From NCBI RefSeq assembly GCF_002077155.1, contig NZ_CP015027.1, positions 1,466,501 through 1,530,500 of the forward strand: DNA of 64,000 bases, written 5' to 3'. The translations under genes were made by a program, and so were the position numbers. Of this stretch, positions 53,859 through 63,263 are shown in pieces (position 1 is the stretch's first letter; every line of letters starts with the position of its first letter). Source of the stretch: Sporosarcina sp. P33 (lineage in GTDB: Bacteria; Bacillota; Bacilli; Bacillales_A; Planococcaceae). The notes under the pieces are model-generated. The model was not told the origin of the DNA. It saw only the letters and a list, made by a program, of their open reading frames with translations, and searched no databases.

Positions 53859-54188
53859 TTCGGCAGGCAGTTCTTGAAAATCAATTTTGATGAATTTCCC
53901 TGTTTCAGCTGAATAGGTGACTGTCACCAGCACTGCAAACTCGCGATCATCTTCTCTTAACCATAGCCGAAATTTCTCGACACCCGTTACTCCGTGTGTA
54001 TTGGTTGCTATGTGCAGATAGTCCGTGACCTCTGCCAGAGGATACTTATGCATCGTTTGCTTGACTGCCAGTCGTGACCATTTCGCATATGCGGGCGTCT
54101 CGACGGCACTGGCTGCCGCAACAGGTACATCGATATATGCCGACCCGCCTGCCATAAAAACCCCAAGCGCCATGCTCAGTTTCCGAAT
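53856..54188 (-). CDS. YqzG/YhdC family (DUF3889) exported protein
   Basis: This roughly 110-residue protein has a signal peptide (IRKLSMALGVFMAGGSAYID...AAASA). The mature DUF3889 domain contains YAKWSRLAVKQTMHKYPLAE and FRLWLREDDREFAVLVTVTY, matching B. subtilis YqzG. The function is unknown. The start is odd: the only good ribosome binding site, GGGAGG, is followed at 8 and 11 bases by ATC and ATT and by no ATG, GTG or TTG at normal distance. The next ATG (54173) would cut into the signal peptide, and the ATG at 54218 lies upstream of that site. I give the ATT as the working start. Confidence 0.6.
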   Translation of the reverse strand: MRKLSMALGVFMAGGSAYIDVPVAAASAVETPAYAKWSRLAVKQTMHKYPLAEVTDYLHIATNTHGVTGVEKFRLWLREDDREFAVLVTVTYSAETGKFIKIDFQELPAE

Positions 54189-54282
54189 GATAGCGCACAC
54201 CTCCCTCAGAAGTAGCATGCGCTATTTCAGACCATTCGATTCCATGCAAAAGAGTTCGTCAAATCCCGGATGCTGTCCGTAT

Positions 54283-54978
54283 TTACTTGGTAACGGTTTG
54301 TTCTTCCTGCACACCAGGCCACATCTGCTTCGTATACGCCATGTCCCAAAACATATACTCATAACGCGTTGTATTAAGGAAGATTTCTTCCAGCCTTGCT
54401 AATTCTTCCTCCGGTTTGCCCGCCGCTGTTTCATTCATCAGGTCGAGGCACCAGTCCGCAAGCTCGCCGAATTCCTCTGACGAATACATGCGTACCCAGT
54501 CACCGTACAGCGGGTGTTCTAAAGCCCCCGGCAATTCAGCGAGCTCTTTGCCGATTTCTCGATAGCTCCACGCACACGGCAATAATGCGGCCACTACTTC
54601 AGCCAAAGATCCATTTTGACTGACGTGCAGCATATAGTGAGTGTATGCAAGAACAATGGGCGAAGGCTTGGCATTTTCCAGCTCTTCTTCCGTAATACCA
54701 AATTGGGCTGCATATTTTCGATGAAGATCCATTTCGGTAGTTAGCGTACCATTAAGCAGCGCAGCAAATTTCCCCATCATTTCCACATCTGCGGCCTTCA
54801 TTGTGCCTACCGCAAATACTTTTGCATAATCGATTAAATATAAATAATCCTGCACCATATAGAAGCGGAACTTCTCCTGATCCAGTGTGCCGTTTCCAAT
54901 CTCTTGAACAAATGGATGGCTATGATTCTGTCTCCAGATTGGCAATGTTTTCTCTAACAATCGCTCAGTAAACTTCAT
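54283..54978 (-). CDS. tenA: Thiaminase II / aminopyrimidine aminohydrolase TenA
   Basis: This 231-residue TenA enzyme salvages the pyrimidine half of degraded thiamine. Conserved residues are visible in HPFVQEIGNGTLDQEKFRFY, the Asp of QDYLYLIDYAK, the nucleophile cysteine of ALLPCAWSYREIG and the C-terminal EYMFWDMAY. It stands alone, without other thi genes, under a TPP riboswitch, so expression should rise when thiamine is low. The ATG follows AAGGGGAGAG. Confidence 0.95.
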   Translation of the reverse strand: MKFTERLLEKTLPIWRQNHSHPFVQEIGNGTLDQEKFRFYMVQDYLYLIDYAKVFAVGTMKAADVEMMGKFAALLNGTLTTEMDLHRKYAAQFGITEEELENAKPSPIVLAYTHYMLHVSQNGSLAEVVAALLPCAWSYREIGKELAELPGALEHPLYGDWVRMYSSEEFGELADWCLDLMNETAAGKPEEELARLEEIFLNTTRYEYMFWDMAYTKQMWPGVQEEQTVTK

Positions 54979-55007
54979 TCAGACTCTCCCCTTTTTTCTT
55001 AGTAAAT

Positions 55008-55035
55008 GAAAAAACCACTTCTTGACCAGAAGTGG
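55008..55035 (-). terminator. Riboswitch-controlled terminator upstream of tenA
   Basis: The minus-strand stem CCACTTCT / AGAAGTGG is followed by six T residues, 30 bp upstream of the tenA start. Its 5' arm can alternatively pair with the aptamer's GGAAGTGG, making it the expression platform. Confidence 0.88.
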
Positions 55036-55081
55036 CGGAGAGACATCACTGAGCATAAGTAATAAGCCTAGCAGTGTCTGC

Positions 55082-55169
55082 ACCACTTCCTTACGCCGGT
55101 ATGAACCGGATCAAGTTAAAGGGTTAAAGCGATACGCTTCTCTCAGCTCCAAAGAGCACCCCTAGCGGT
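55082..55169 (-). promoter_or_regulatory. TPP riboswitch (THI element) aptamer of tenA
   Basis: On the minus strand the THI-box blocks CTAGGGGTGC, GCTGAGA, ACCCTTTAACTTGATCCGG and GGCGTAAGGAAGTGG occur in order. P1 is formed by ACCGCT and AGTGGT. It is followed by an intrinsic terminator, so control is by transcription attenuation. The region from 55170 to 55332 presumably holds the promoter; I see no clear boxes. Confidence 0.95.
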
Positions 55170-55332
55170 AACAATTATTTCATTTATACGTCCATTTTAG
55201 GCATAGATTGTCAGAAAGATCAAATTGTTTCAAATGATGCACTGATGAATGTGTGCGAAGTCTGGATCATTCTGCTGACATCGGGCTGCACTGATAACCT
55301 TATGCATACTGGCTTTCATCCGGCGCGATTCT

Positions 55333-55770
55333 CTATTCCAGATGTTCTTTCAGCTTTTTCTGCACGTCTTCTTCTATCTTTTGTACACGTTCATCTTTTA
55401 GTTTGCGTCTTGGCTTAGGATGAAACCATTCGATTTCTCCATTAATAAAAGTTCCTTTAAACTCCTCGCCCTGCACCTTTAATTTAAACACTTGAAGCGG
55501 CCGAGTTTGATTTCTGCTGATGGAGCGTTCAATCTCAATGTCTTCTGCTTCATCTCTGATCCCGTGCTCGGATAACAGTTCCAAAACTTTAGCTTCTATG
55601 GCGTTTACTTCTTCTTCGCCGACATCTTGCTTAGGATGCGGATGAAGCCACTGGATTTCACCTTCATGATAGTCACCTTTATACTTCCGGCCGTCTATAA
55701 TAAGCTTAAACTGATTTCGCTCATAATGCCTGTCTTCAAAAACTTTTTCCACTTCAAAGTCGTCTACCAC
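55333..55770 (-). CDS. Uncharacterised small protein with internally duplicated domain
   Basis: I do not recognise this 145-residue soluble protein. It contains two copies of a roughly 60-residue unit: FKLIIDGRKYKGDYHEGEIQ followed by WLHPHPK, and FKLKVQGEEFKGTFINGEIE followed by WFHPKPR. Each is followed by a charged helix (EAKVLELLSEH; EEDVQKKLKEH). The unit resembles the small beta-type YheE/DUF5342-like proteins of bacilli, but I cannot confirm it. The GTG at 55770 is eight bases after GGGAGG; the ATG at 55797 lies upstream of that site. It is monocistronic. Confidence 0.65.
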   Translation of the reverse strand: MVDDFEVEKVFEDRHYERNQFKLIIDGRKYKGDYHEGEIQWLHPHPKQDVGEEEVNAIEAKVLELLSEHGIRDEAEDIEIERSISRNQTRPLQVFKLKVQGEEFKGTFINGEIEWFHPKPRRKLKDERVQKIEEDVQKKLKEHLE

Positions 55771-55955
55771 AAGAAACACCTCCCGAATAATGTTCATACC
55801 TTGTAAATAGTGAATTTTTCTGCTTCAAGACCCTCCTTCAGACAAAGACTTCTCGCCTGAAGATTAATTTCCCTGTCATGCCAATTAACCGGCAAATCTC
55901 TCTTGACATTAAAAAATTAAATTCCAATATATATCAGCTATAAGTAGTTGTCAAA

Positions 55956-57455
55956 TCAATCGATGTTCTGATGTAAATCGGAAAAATTGATGACCCGATC
56001 GGCAATTTGATTAAGCAGATGATGATCATGGCTGACTACGAGCAATCCGATTTTTTTCGCTTTTGCCCACATTAAAACGGAGTGCCAAATTTGCGCCTGT
56101 GTAACAGCATCCAGCATTGTTGTCATTTCATCAGCAATTAAATAGCGGATATTTTTACTCGCAAGTGCGCGGGCCAGACAAAAACGCTGTAATTCCCCGC
56201 CTGAAAGTTCAAACGGCCAGCGGTGTAACCATTCTTCTTTAATGCCAAGCACCTCCAGAAGCCCGCTGTCCAGCCCTTCCGCCTCTTTGAACATCTTGTC
56301 CATACGCCAACGCGGATTAATCGCTTGTTCTGGATGCTGCCAAACCAGTTGAACGGGATTGACAGATGCCGGCGGGATCGGCTTTCCGCCAAGCAGCACT
56401 TGGCCATGCAGCGGCTTCTTATAGCCGCTGATAATTTGTGCCAGCGTTGACTTGCCGGATCCGCTATAACCGAAAAGACCTACTACTTCTCCTGGCTTGA
56501 TCGTCAGGTTTGCGTCCTTAAAGAGCCATGCCCCATACGTATAATGATACCCTATATTCTGTATTTCAAGCATTTGAGTTTGCACGATTTCATTTTGACT
56601 GGTTGGAACGAAATTCGGCACTTTGTTTTTTTCTTCAGAAAAAGAAGACGTAAACTCATTTTGCGGTAATGCATTCCATAGTGCTCTCGTATATGGATGC
56701 TTAAGTTTTTCTCCTTTACCGGAAAAATCCGTGACATCAGCAATTTCTACTGTTCGTCCTTCACGAAAAACAGCAATTTTGTCGGCAATTTGTAACGCCA
56801 CTTCAATATCATGTGTAATGAATACCATACTTTTTCCGCCGTCAGCCAATTGTTTTAACTGAGCGACCGTTTCCTGCAATGCCTTCGGGTCCAGACCAGG
56901 CGTCGGTTCATCTGCGACGATCAGTTCCGCACCGCTGATCATTGCCGTCGCGGCAAGAACTCTTCTCGCCATGCCGCCGGAGAGTTCAAATGGGTACAAA
57001 CCGCCAGCTGTTTCGGACAGACACACTTCTTTAAATATAGCGCGCTGAATTTCTCGCTTTTCTTTCCCTTTCACTGCGTCTTGAACTTGTTTGCCTGTCT
57101 TCATTAAAGGATCCAAGGCATTCACCGATTGCGGAATAAGCGAAATTTCTTTGCCGCGTAATTCCTCTTGCCTCTTCTTTGTCAATGCCTGACCTTTGTA
57201 AATCATTTCACCTTCGACCACTGCATTTTTCGGAAGAATACCTAGAATCGCATTCGCCAGCAGGCTTTTCCCCGATCCGCTCGCGCCTACGATGGCAACG
57301 ATTTCTCCTTGATGAATCGTTAAATTTACATTGCGGATCGCTTCTATCTTTGTTTCACGTAACCCTTTCCCTAATCGCCGAAAGGTTAAGTTAAAGTCTT
57401 TCACTTCCAGCAAGGGGATATACGCTTTTTGATGGACTGGTTGAATTGAAGTCAT
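55956..57455 (-). CDS. Fused dual-ATPase subunit of a nickel/peptide-type ABC importer
   Basis: This 499-residue protein carries two Opp/Nik-type ATPase domains in one chain, the equivalents of NikD and NikE. Domain 1 has Walker A VGASGSGKSLLANAILGIL, signature ELSGGMARRVL and VADEPTPGLDP. Domain 2 (from about 300) has GYSGSGKSTLAQII, ELSGGELQRFCLARAL and IADEMTTMLDA. In domain 2 the residue after the Walker B Asp is Glu, as needed for hydrolysis. It is the last gene of the importer, 88 bp after the second permease gene. The ATG follows GAGGGGAAACG. Confidence 0.85.
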   Translation of the reverse strand: MTSIQPVHQKAYIPLLEVKDFNLTFRRLGKGLRETKIEAIRNVNLTIHQGEIVAIVGASGSGKSLLANAILGILPKNAVVEGEMIYKGQALTKKRQEELRGKEISLIPQSVNALDPLMKTGKQVQDAVKGKEKREIQRAIFKEVCLSETAGGLYPFELSGGMARRVLAATAMISGAELIVADEPTPGLDPKALQETVAQLKQLADGGKSMVFITHDIEVALQIADKIAVFREGRTVEIADVTDFSGKGEKLKHPYTRALWNALPQNEFTSSFSEEKNKVPNFVPTSQNEIVQTQMLEIQNIGYHYTYGAWLFKDANLTIKPGEVVGLFGYSGSGKSTLAQIISGYKKPLHGQVLLGGKPIPPASVNPVQLVWQHPEQAINPRWRMDKMFKEAEGLDSGLLEVLGIKEEWLHRWPFELSGGELQRFCLARALASKNIRYLIADEMTTMLDAVTQAQIWHSVLMWAKAKKIGLLVVSHDHHLLNQIADRVINFSDLHQNID

Positions 57456-57543
57456 ATTCGTTTCCCCTCATCTTTTTTGGCCGGATATAGGAATAGAGTT
57501 CCCGTCCCGGACATGTTCACTCATGGATACCCATAGACTATTT

Positions 57544-58362
57544 TCAATGAATCGGATTAATCAGTTTCCGCACGCTCCGCCCAAGCAAATCAAAAACACC
57601 GACGACGGCAAGCAGTGCCAGTCCCGGGAAGAATGCAAGCCACCAGTATCCCATCGACAAATAACGCATCGCTTCTGATAAAATGTTCCCTATTGCAGGC
57701 GTTTCCGTTGATAAACCAAATCCCAGAAACGTAATAGCCGCTTCATGCAAAATGGCATGCGGGAACATCAAAATAAAGCCGATCATGAGCTGGGGAAGCA
57801 AGTGGGGAAGAATATGGTGGCGGGCAGCCCATACACGCGATTTTCCCAGTTGGCGGGAGACACTTACATATTCCGCCTGTTTTATTTGCAGCACTTCCGC
57901 CCTAAGCAAGCGGGTGAGGCTCGGCCAATGCGTCAGCGCAAGACCAATGATGACCCCTTTAAATCCGCCGCCAAACGCAAATGAAATTAACAATAACGTA
58001 ATCATATGCGGCACACTTAAAAAGAGGTCGGTTAACCAAGTGACAATCGAATCCGTTATGTTATTCCAATAAGAAAGCAGGCTCAGCATCAGCGCAATCA
58101 ATGTGCTTGATAAAGCAGCAATTACGCCCACGCTAAAGCTTAATGACAATCCTTTTATTGTTCGCAGCAACATATCCCTGCCAAGCCAATCTGTACCGAA
58201 TAAATGCGCAAGAGAAGGTGCTTCGTTTTTCATTTCCAAATTGATGCCTGAATTATCCGTATGTAGAAAAAATCCTGTTCCAATGATGACTAAAAGGAAA
58301 ATCGAGGCGCTGCTAATTACTGTGATCGTTCGCAGCCTGCTATTCATGATCTGGCTACTCAT
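57544..58362 (-). CDS. ABC importer permease (NikC/DppC type)
   Basis: This 272-residue permease has an N-terminal helix, the GTDWLGRDMLLRTIKGLSLS segment typical of the DppC/NikC branch, about five further helices, and the EAA loop RLLRAEVLQIKQAEYVSVSR..HHILPHLLP. It pairs with the upstream NikB-type permease. The start lies one base after that gene's stop, with AGGAGG inside the preceding gene's last codons. Confidence 0.87.
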   Translation of the reverse strand: MSSQIMNSRLRTITVISSASIFLLVIIGTGFFLHTDNSGINLEMKNEAPSLAHLFGTDWLGRDMLLRTIKGLSLSFSVGVIAALSSTLIALMLSLLSYWNNITDSIVTWLTDLFLSVPHMITLLLISFAFGGGFKGVIIGLALTHWPSLTRLLRAEVLQIKQAEYVSVSRQLGKSRVWAARHHILPHLLPQLMIGFILMFPHAILHEAAITFLGFGLSTETPAIGNILSEAMRYLSMGYWWLAFFPGLALLAVVGVFDLLGRSVRKLINPIH

Positions 58363-58363
58363 T

Positions 58364-59353
58364 TCATGCGCCCCTCCTTCTCATCCGGGGATCAATCACT
58401 TGATATAACAAATCCGCCAGCAAATTCCCCGTAAATACAAATAGCGTACTAAATAAAACAATACCCAGCAGCAAAGGGACATCGCTGCCAAGTCCCGCCT
58501 GTACAACTGCTTGGCCAAGTCCGGGATAAGAAAATACTTGTTCCGCCAATATTGCTCCGCCAAATAATTCTCCAAACGAAGCGAAATGTAAAGATATTGC
58601 CGGAAGTGAAATATTTCTCAATCCATGACGCCACAATAATGTGAAGCCGCGCTCACCTTTGGCCTTTGCGAACCGAATATACTCGCTGTTGAGCACTTCA
58701 ATAAGTTTCTGGCGCGTATGCAGGGCAACATTGGCCACTCCCGTGATGCTCAGCATCAATGCGGGTAAAAACAGATGCCGCGCACGTTCAACCAATGAAA
58801 CGTCTGCCGACAGAACACCAGCCGGAGAGCCAAGGCCAACCGGAAACCAGCCAAGACTGACTGAGAAAAACATAAGCAGTAAAATGCCGATCCAAAATGC
58901 CGGTGTCGAGGCGAGACTGAAAGAATAGCCTTTGATCAGACGGTCAATCCATGTGCCTTCCTTCATCCCGGCAATAACACCCAGCAAAAAACCACCGGCA
59001 CCCGATAGTGTCCAAGCGACAACCATCAAGGCCAATGAAGCCTGAAAACGCTCACTGATTACATCCGCCACTTCGCTCCTGTACAATAGGGACACACCTA
59101 ACTCCCCTTGCAAAACGGCTTTTCCCCAATGCATGAATTGTTGGATTTTCGGCTCATTTATTCCCCAATACTCCGCAATATTTTCATATTGTTCCGCGCT
59201 GACCCGGGTCATATCTGCCCCAATATACGACTGAACCGGGTCGATCGGCGAAAGGCTTACGAGTGTAAAGGAGAGAATGCTTACGGCAATAAGCAAAGTT
59301 GCCAGCTTCACGGCTTTCCTGATAAAAAATAAAGCTATTTTTTTCAACCGCAT
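58364..59353 (-). CDS. ABC importer permease (NikB/DppB type)
   Basis: This 329-residue DppB/NikB-type permease has the LSPIDPVQSYIG segment after the first helix, six hydrophobic helices and the EAA loop NSEYIRFAKAKGERGFTLLWRHGLRN. PLLLGIVLFSTLFVFTGNLLADLLYQVIDPRMR is the family's C-terminal end. I chose the ATG at 59353, six bases after AAAGAGAG; the frame runs open to 59431. It is 62 bp after the binding-protein gene. Confidence 0.87.
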   Translation of the reverse strand: MRLKKIALFFIRKAVKLATLLIAVSILSFTLVSLSPIDPVQSYIGADMTRVSAEQYENIAEYWGINEPKIQQFMHWGKAVLQGELGVSLLYRSEVADVISERFQASLALMVVAWTLSGAGGFLLGVIAGMKEGTWIDRLIKGYSFSLASTPAFWIGILLLMFFSVSLGWFPVGLGSPAGVLSADVSLVERARHLFLPALMLSITGVANVALHTRQKLIEVLNSEYIRFAKAKGERGFTLLWRHGLRNISLPAISLHFASFGELFGGAILAEQVFSYPGLGQAVVQAGLGSDVPLLLGIVLFSTLFVFTGNLLADLLYQVIDPRMRRRGA

Positions 59354-59415
59354 TGCTATCTCTCTTTTCATTATCAATTGATTACCAATATATTCACATC
59401 TTCCATTCTGTTTCC

Positions 59416-61008
59416 TTACTTCCAGTGCCATTGTTCAATGAAATCTGTAATCGGCCAGCCGTGACCGTGCGGCTGAAGCTTTTGATCGCCGATATCCAAA
59501 TCATCATTTACTAAGTAGATATGCTGCAGATTAACGAGCCACACCCACGGAGTATCCCCTTTAGAAGAGAAGCCTGTTTTACCGTCCCACTGGGCCTTCT
59601 GCCAGTACATATTTGCTTCTTCCTGTGTCGTTGAACGCATCGCTTTTTCCATATAGTCATCAGCTGCCGGGTTAGAGTAATAATTTACATTGTAAAAGCC
59701 TTCACCCCTCGTTTGGCTGCTGTGTATATTATACATTTCAAGCGGATCATGGCTTCCCCAGCCCATCATGACAGGATTGGAATACATGAGGTTTCCCAGA
59801 TCACTCCAGCTTTTCCCCTCTGTCTTCACTTTAATACCAAGCTCTTTTATTTGTTCGGCCACCGCGATGGACAGCGATTGGCGTATCTCATCACCGGCAG
59901 GATAAAGCAGTGTGAAAGCGGCTTTCAAATGATCTTTCTCCCGTACGCCATCTTCGTTTTCTATCCAGCCAGCGTCAGTCAGCATTTTTTGGGCTTTCTC
60001 CAATTGGTTGTCTGTTACAGCCGTTTCAGGATTCCACCACGGTAAATTATCCGCGACAGAATAAGCTGGTGTACCAAAGCCATCTAAAATTCCATCTACC
60101 AATGCCTTCCGGTCAATGCCGATATCAATTGCTTTGCGGATGGTTGGATCGGCCGTCACATCATTCCCGACAGGTGCTCCATCTTTTGTATGTCCGCCTG
60201 TCTTCACGTAAGGAAATACAATGCCTCTGTTATCCACCGTATCCATTCGCTCCAGACGCATGCCTGCCACGTCCTGCTTTGCAAAACTTGGAGTAATCGC
60301 AGCTACATCGACTTCACCGGCTTTAGCCGCAGCCAGCGTTGCATCCTCCTCTAAGAAAAGAAACGTCAGCTTTTTAAATTTGGGCTGCGTTCCGTAATAA
60401 TGAGGGTTACTTTCCACAATCAGCTGCTGTCCTCTGCTCCATTGCACCATTTGATAAGGGCCGGATCCAATAGGGTTCTCATTGTAGTTGTCATCATAAG
60501 CATGCTTCGGAACAATTCCTATTGTTGCAAGCCGTGTGCTAAATGTTGAATCCGGCTGTTTTAGCGTAAACTTCACTGCATAATCGCCCGAGGTCTCCAC
60601 TTCGTTAAGATTGCTTAAATCAATTACAGAACCGCTGTTTTTTGCTGTTTCAAATGTAAAAGCAACATCCTCCGATGTTAAAGGCTCTCCGTCCGAAAAT
60701 TTCACATCATCGCGGATCTCCACTGTATATTGTAATCCGTCACTGCTGACTTCAAGGTTTGCTGCTAAGTCGTTCTGAATAGAGAAATCTTTATCATATG
60801 TAAGCAATGTACTTTGAAACAGAGGAGACCCATACATGCCCCACCCGGTAGTCGGATCAAAACCTTCGTCTGTTTCACCGCCAATTGCCAGTATTAACTC
60901 ATCTTTCCTGTCCGTTTTTTCATCCGGCCGGCTGCTGTCCTGATTGTTTGAACAAGCCCCCAAAACACTGATGAAAAGCAATAGACCAGATAGCCAAAGC
61001 TTTCTCAT
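59416..61008 (-). CDS. Nickel/peptide-type ABC transporter substrate-binding lipoprotein
   Basis: This 530-residue SBP family 5 lipoprotein has a signal with lipobox LGAC (LLLFISVLGACSNNQ). The mature part starts with ELILAIGGETDEGFDPTTG, followed by family blocks DLAANLEVSSDGLQYTVEI and IGSGPYQMVQWSRGQQLIVE. Within the family it could bind nickel complexes, other metal-metallophore complexes or peptides. Nickel is favoured because the genes sit next to urease maturation genes. The ATG at 61008 follows AGGGGGATAACA; the frame opens at 61053. It is the first gene of the importer operon. Confidence 0.82.
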   Translation of the reverse strand: MRKLWLSGLLLFISVLGACSNNQDSSRPDEKTDRKDELILAIGGETDEGFDPTTGWGMYGSPLFQSTLLTYDKDFSIQNDLAANLEVSSDGLQYTVEIRDDVKFSDGEPLTSEDVAFTFETAKNSGSVIDLSNLNEVETSGDYAVKFTLKQPDSTFSTRLATIGIVPKHAYDDNYNENPIGSGPYQMVQWSRGQQLIVESNPHYYGTQPKFKKLTFLFLEEDATLAAAKAGEVDVAAITPSFAKQDVAGMRLERMDTVDNRGIVFPYVKTGGHTKDGAPVGNDVTADPTIRKAIDIGIDRKALVDGILDGFGTPAYSVADNLPWWNPETAVTDNQLEKAQKMLTDAGWIENEDGVREKDHLKAAFTLLYPAGDEIRQSLSIAVAEQIKELGIKVKTEGKSWSDLGNLMYSNPVMMGWGSHDPLEMYNIHSSQTRGEGFYNVNYYSNPAADDYMEKAMRSTTQEEANMYWQKAQWDGKTGFSSKGDTPWVWLVNLQHIYLVNDDLDIGDQKLQPHGHGWPITDFIEQWHWK

Positions 61009-61068
61009 TGTTATCCCCCTAGTTATATCTATTGGTTTATGAAAATACGACAAAGTTCACAGTAAATT

Positions 61069-61096
61069 ACCCGGCAACTCTTATAAATTGCCGGGC
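61069..61096 (-). terminator. Possible terminator between ureD and the nickel importer operon
   Basis: The stem CCCGGCAA / TTGCCGGG starts six bases after the ureD stop but lacks a proper T-run, so it may only partly terminate and allow read-through into the importer genes. Confidence 0.5.
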
Positions 61097-61101
61097 ATTT
61101 T

Positions 61102-61926
61102 CTAGTACTTCCGCAGAAAGCTTGGTTTCGTCTGATGCCATTCATCACTGATTACGTGGTGGCATGCTGAGATTATCCGCTCTATAAGCTGTGTAAAATT
61201 CGCCATGATCCGGATAGTGAACCCGGGAACAGCAAGCCTGGATATTCCAAATGCAAAGTCCCCGTCCTCCTGCTGAATTCTTTCATACAAACGATCCAAT
61301 AACTCATCACTCGTTTTTTCTCCAACCACAATAAATGAACCTAAATGAGTATATCCTTCCATAAATCCTAACTCGTTCATATTTTGAGATGCCGGATGTA
61401 GTTTAATATGGTCAAAAGCAACCAGCTGATTCTCCATATAAATCTTCGTTTTTAGACGAAGCATATCATAGCTGAATTTTTCCCCTTCCGGCGACCAGCC
61501 CGGAGTCAGGATCTCGGAATACAGCAATGTGGCCCCTTTTTCCATGTATATACTGTTTTTCTGATAGCATCTGGCATCTTTGTATGCAATGAGTGCATCG
61601 GGCAAGTACTCCAGATAACTGTCTTTTCCCATATGGAACACCGTTTCCTGATACACTTGCTCAGTGGGCGTTCTGTATACTTTCGTAGCCGACTGGGTCG
61701 TCAATGTCAGCTTCGCCTGTTCACCAAGCGTAACTTTCATGCGATACCGGTCTCCGTCTAAATAACCGCCGCCCGGATTCAATAAGTAATAGCACGGGTA
61801 ACTATTCTTATTAAAATAGACGGGGCGCATCACTTTAAAAGCACCTTGAAAGTAGACGCTTTTCGCTACGGAACGTCCCTGCCGATTTTCCATGACAAGA
61901 TCAAGAACGCCTGTCCATTCAGACAT
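61102..61926 (-). CDS. ureD: Urease accessory protein UreD
   Basis: This 274-residue scaffold (UreD/UreH) binds apo-urease and channels nickel from UreG. Family blocks are [31 protein letters not shown] and the [16 protein letters not shown] segment. Its ATG overlaps the ureG stop by eight bases, indicating coupling, with AAAGGGCTGGG as binding site. It is the last gene of the urease operon, followed by the importer genes on the same strand. Confidence 0.95.
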   Translation of the reverse strand: MSEWTGVLDLVMENRQGRSVAKSVYFQGAFKVMRPVYFNKNSYPCYYLLNPGGGYLDGDRYRMKVTLGEQAKLTLTTQSATKVYRTPTEQVYQETVFHMGKDSYLEYLPDALIAYKDARCYQKNSIYMEKGATLLYSEILTPGWSPEGEKFSYDMLRLKTKIYMENQLVAFDHIKLHPASQNMNELGFMEGYTHLGSFIVVGEKTSDELLDRLYERIQQEDGDFAFGISRLAVPGFTIRIMANFTQLIERIISACHHVISDEWHQTKPSFLRKY

Positions 61927-62539
61927 CTTGTCCCAGCCCTTTTAATAAAGCATGTTTCCTGATCCATTCCACCACTTCATCCAGTCCGTCATCGTCTTTT
62001 AAATTGGTGAAAAAGAATGGTTTATTGCCTCTGAATACTTTTGTGTCAGATTCCATTACCTCAAGGCTTGCCCCGACATATGGCGCCAAATCAGTTTTAT
62101 TAATAATGAACAGGTCAGATTTAATCATCCCTTGTCCGCCCTTACGCGGGATTTTCTCTCCCTGTGCCACGTCGATTATATAAATGGAAAAGTCTACGAG
62201 TTCCGGACTGAACGTAGCTGCCAGATTGTCGCCGCCGCTTTCTACAAAAATCAGCTCAAGATCGGGATGCTTTTCTTTTAATTCATTGATCGCTGCAAAG
62301 TTCATTGATGCATCTTCACGAATAGCTGTATGCGGACAGCCCCCTGTCTCCACCCCGACGATGCGGTCTTCAGGAAGAATACCGTTCGCAACTAAAAACT
62401 TGGCATCTTCTTTCGTATAAATGTCGTTGGTGATAACTGCCATACTGACTTCACCCTCTAAAGCACGGGTAATCTTTTCGACAAGCATTGTTTTACCTGC
62501 GCCGACTGGTCCGCCGACACCTATTTTAATTGGTCCCAT
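61919..62539 (-). CDS. ureG: Urease accessory GTPase UreG
   Basis: This 206-residue SIMIBI GTPase powers nickel insertion into urease. P-loop [14 protein letters not shown], the metal-binding CPH of [35 protein letters not shown] and the NKTD-type base specificity motif [16 protein letters not shown] are all present. The ATG at 62539 ([10 protein letters not shown]) follows TTAGGATG; GTG at 62548 is the upstream limit. It lies 37 bp after ureF. Confidence 0.97.
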   Translation of the reverse strand: MGPIKIGVGGPVGAGKTMLVEKITRALEGEVSMAVITNDIYTKEDAKFLVANGILPEDRIVGVETGGCPHTAIREDASMNFAAINELKEKHPDLELIFVESGGDNLAATFSPELVDFSIYIIDVAQGEKIPRKGGQGMIKSDLFIINKTDLAPYVGASLEVMESDTKVFRGNKPFFFTNLKDDDGLDEVVEWIRKHALLKGLGQDV

Positions 62540-62576
62540 ATTACGCACATCCTAACTGTTAATTTTCTTTCATTCA

Positions 62577-63263
62577 TCACGAACTGAAAATACGTATGCC
62601 AACACGTTCGTGCTGCATTTGTGAAAGTTCAAGTCCTGGCGATACGACACCGAACTCTTCTTCATCCAGCTCCATAATTTTGTCTGTCGCTTGCTGGAGC
62701 TGCTGCTGAAATGAATAAATAATTTTTTGACCTGCCGTTTGTCCAAGAGGAATGGCCCGCACGGCATTTTGTACGAGACTGACGACAGTCGAATACAAAT
62801 AATATAAAATCGTCGTTCTCTTTTCTGCTTGCAAATGATGTCCCACCATCGTAAAAACTATAGCGGGATGGCCAAAAGCTTCTTTATCACGTATTTTCTG
62901 CGCGTAGACAGACAGCATCGGTATTTCGTAAATAGATTGCGCAATGTCCAGCATCCTGTCACCCATACGCTGTGTGCCGTCACGTGATTCACGGGCCAGA
63001 TTCTGCACAGTCAATAGACGATCCAATTCCCAAATCTCATCAAGTTCATCCATATCAAGTGCATCATAAGCGATTCTAACAGCCAATCCATCCGCGTAGG
63101 CGAGCTGCTCATGCACATAGACATTCAGCCAGTCGGAAAACGTATCAGCGTCTGTGACTATGTCTTTTTGAATATATGTTTCCAGACCGAATGATTGGCT
63201 GAATGATCCTACCGGAAAATTGGAATCGCATAATTGGAACAAGGACAGTGCATGATTAGTCAT
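62577..63263 (-). CDS. ureF: Urease accessory protein UreF
   Basis: This 228-residue all-helical protein bridges UreD and UreG. The opening [20 protein letters not shown] is the UreF signature, and FTMVGHHLQ and [15 protein letters not shown] appear later. The start at 63263 overlaps the ureE stop by eight bases. It has little ribosome binding site of its own, so its translation probably depends on ureE. Upstream codons to 63296 lie inside ureE. Confidence 0.95.
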   Translation of the reverse strand: MTNHALSLFQLCDSNFPVGSFSQSFGLETYIQKDIVTDADTFSDWLNVYVHEQLAYADGLAVRIAYDALDMDELDEIWELDRLLTVQNLARESRDGTQRMGDRMLDIAQSIYEIPMLSVYAQKIRDKEAFGHPAIVFTMVGHHLQAEKRTTILYYLYSTVVSLVQNAVRAIPLGQTAGQKIIYSFQQQLQQATDKIMELDEEEFGVVSPGLELSQMQHERVGIRIFSS

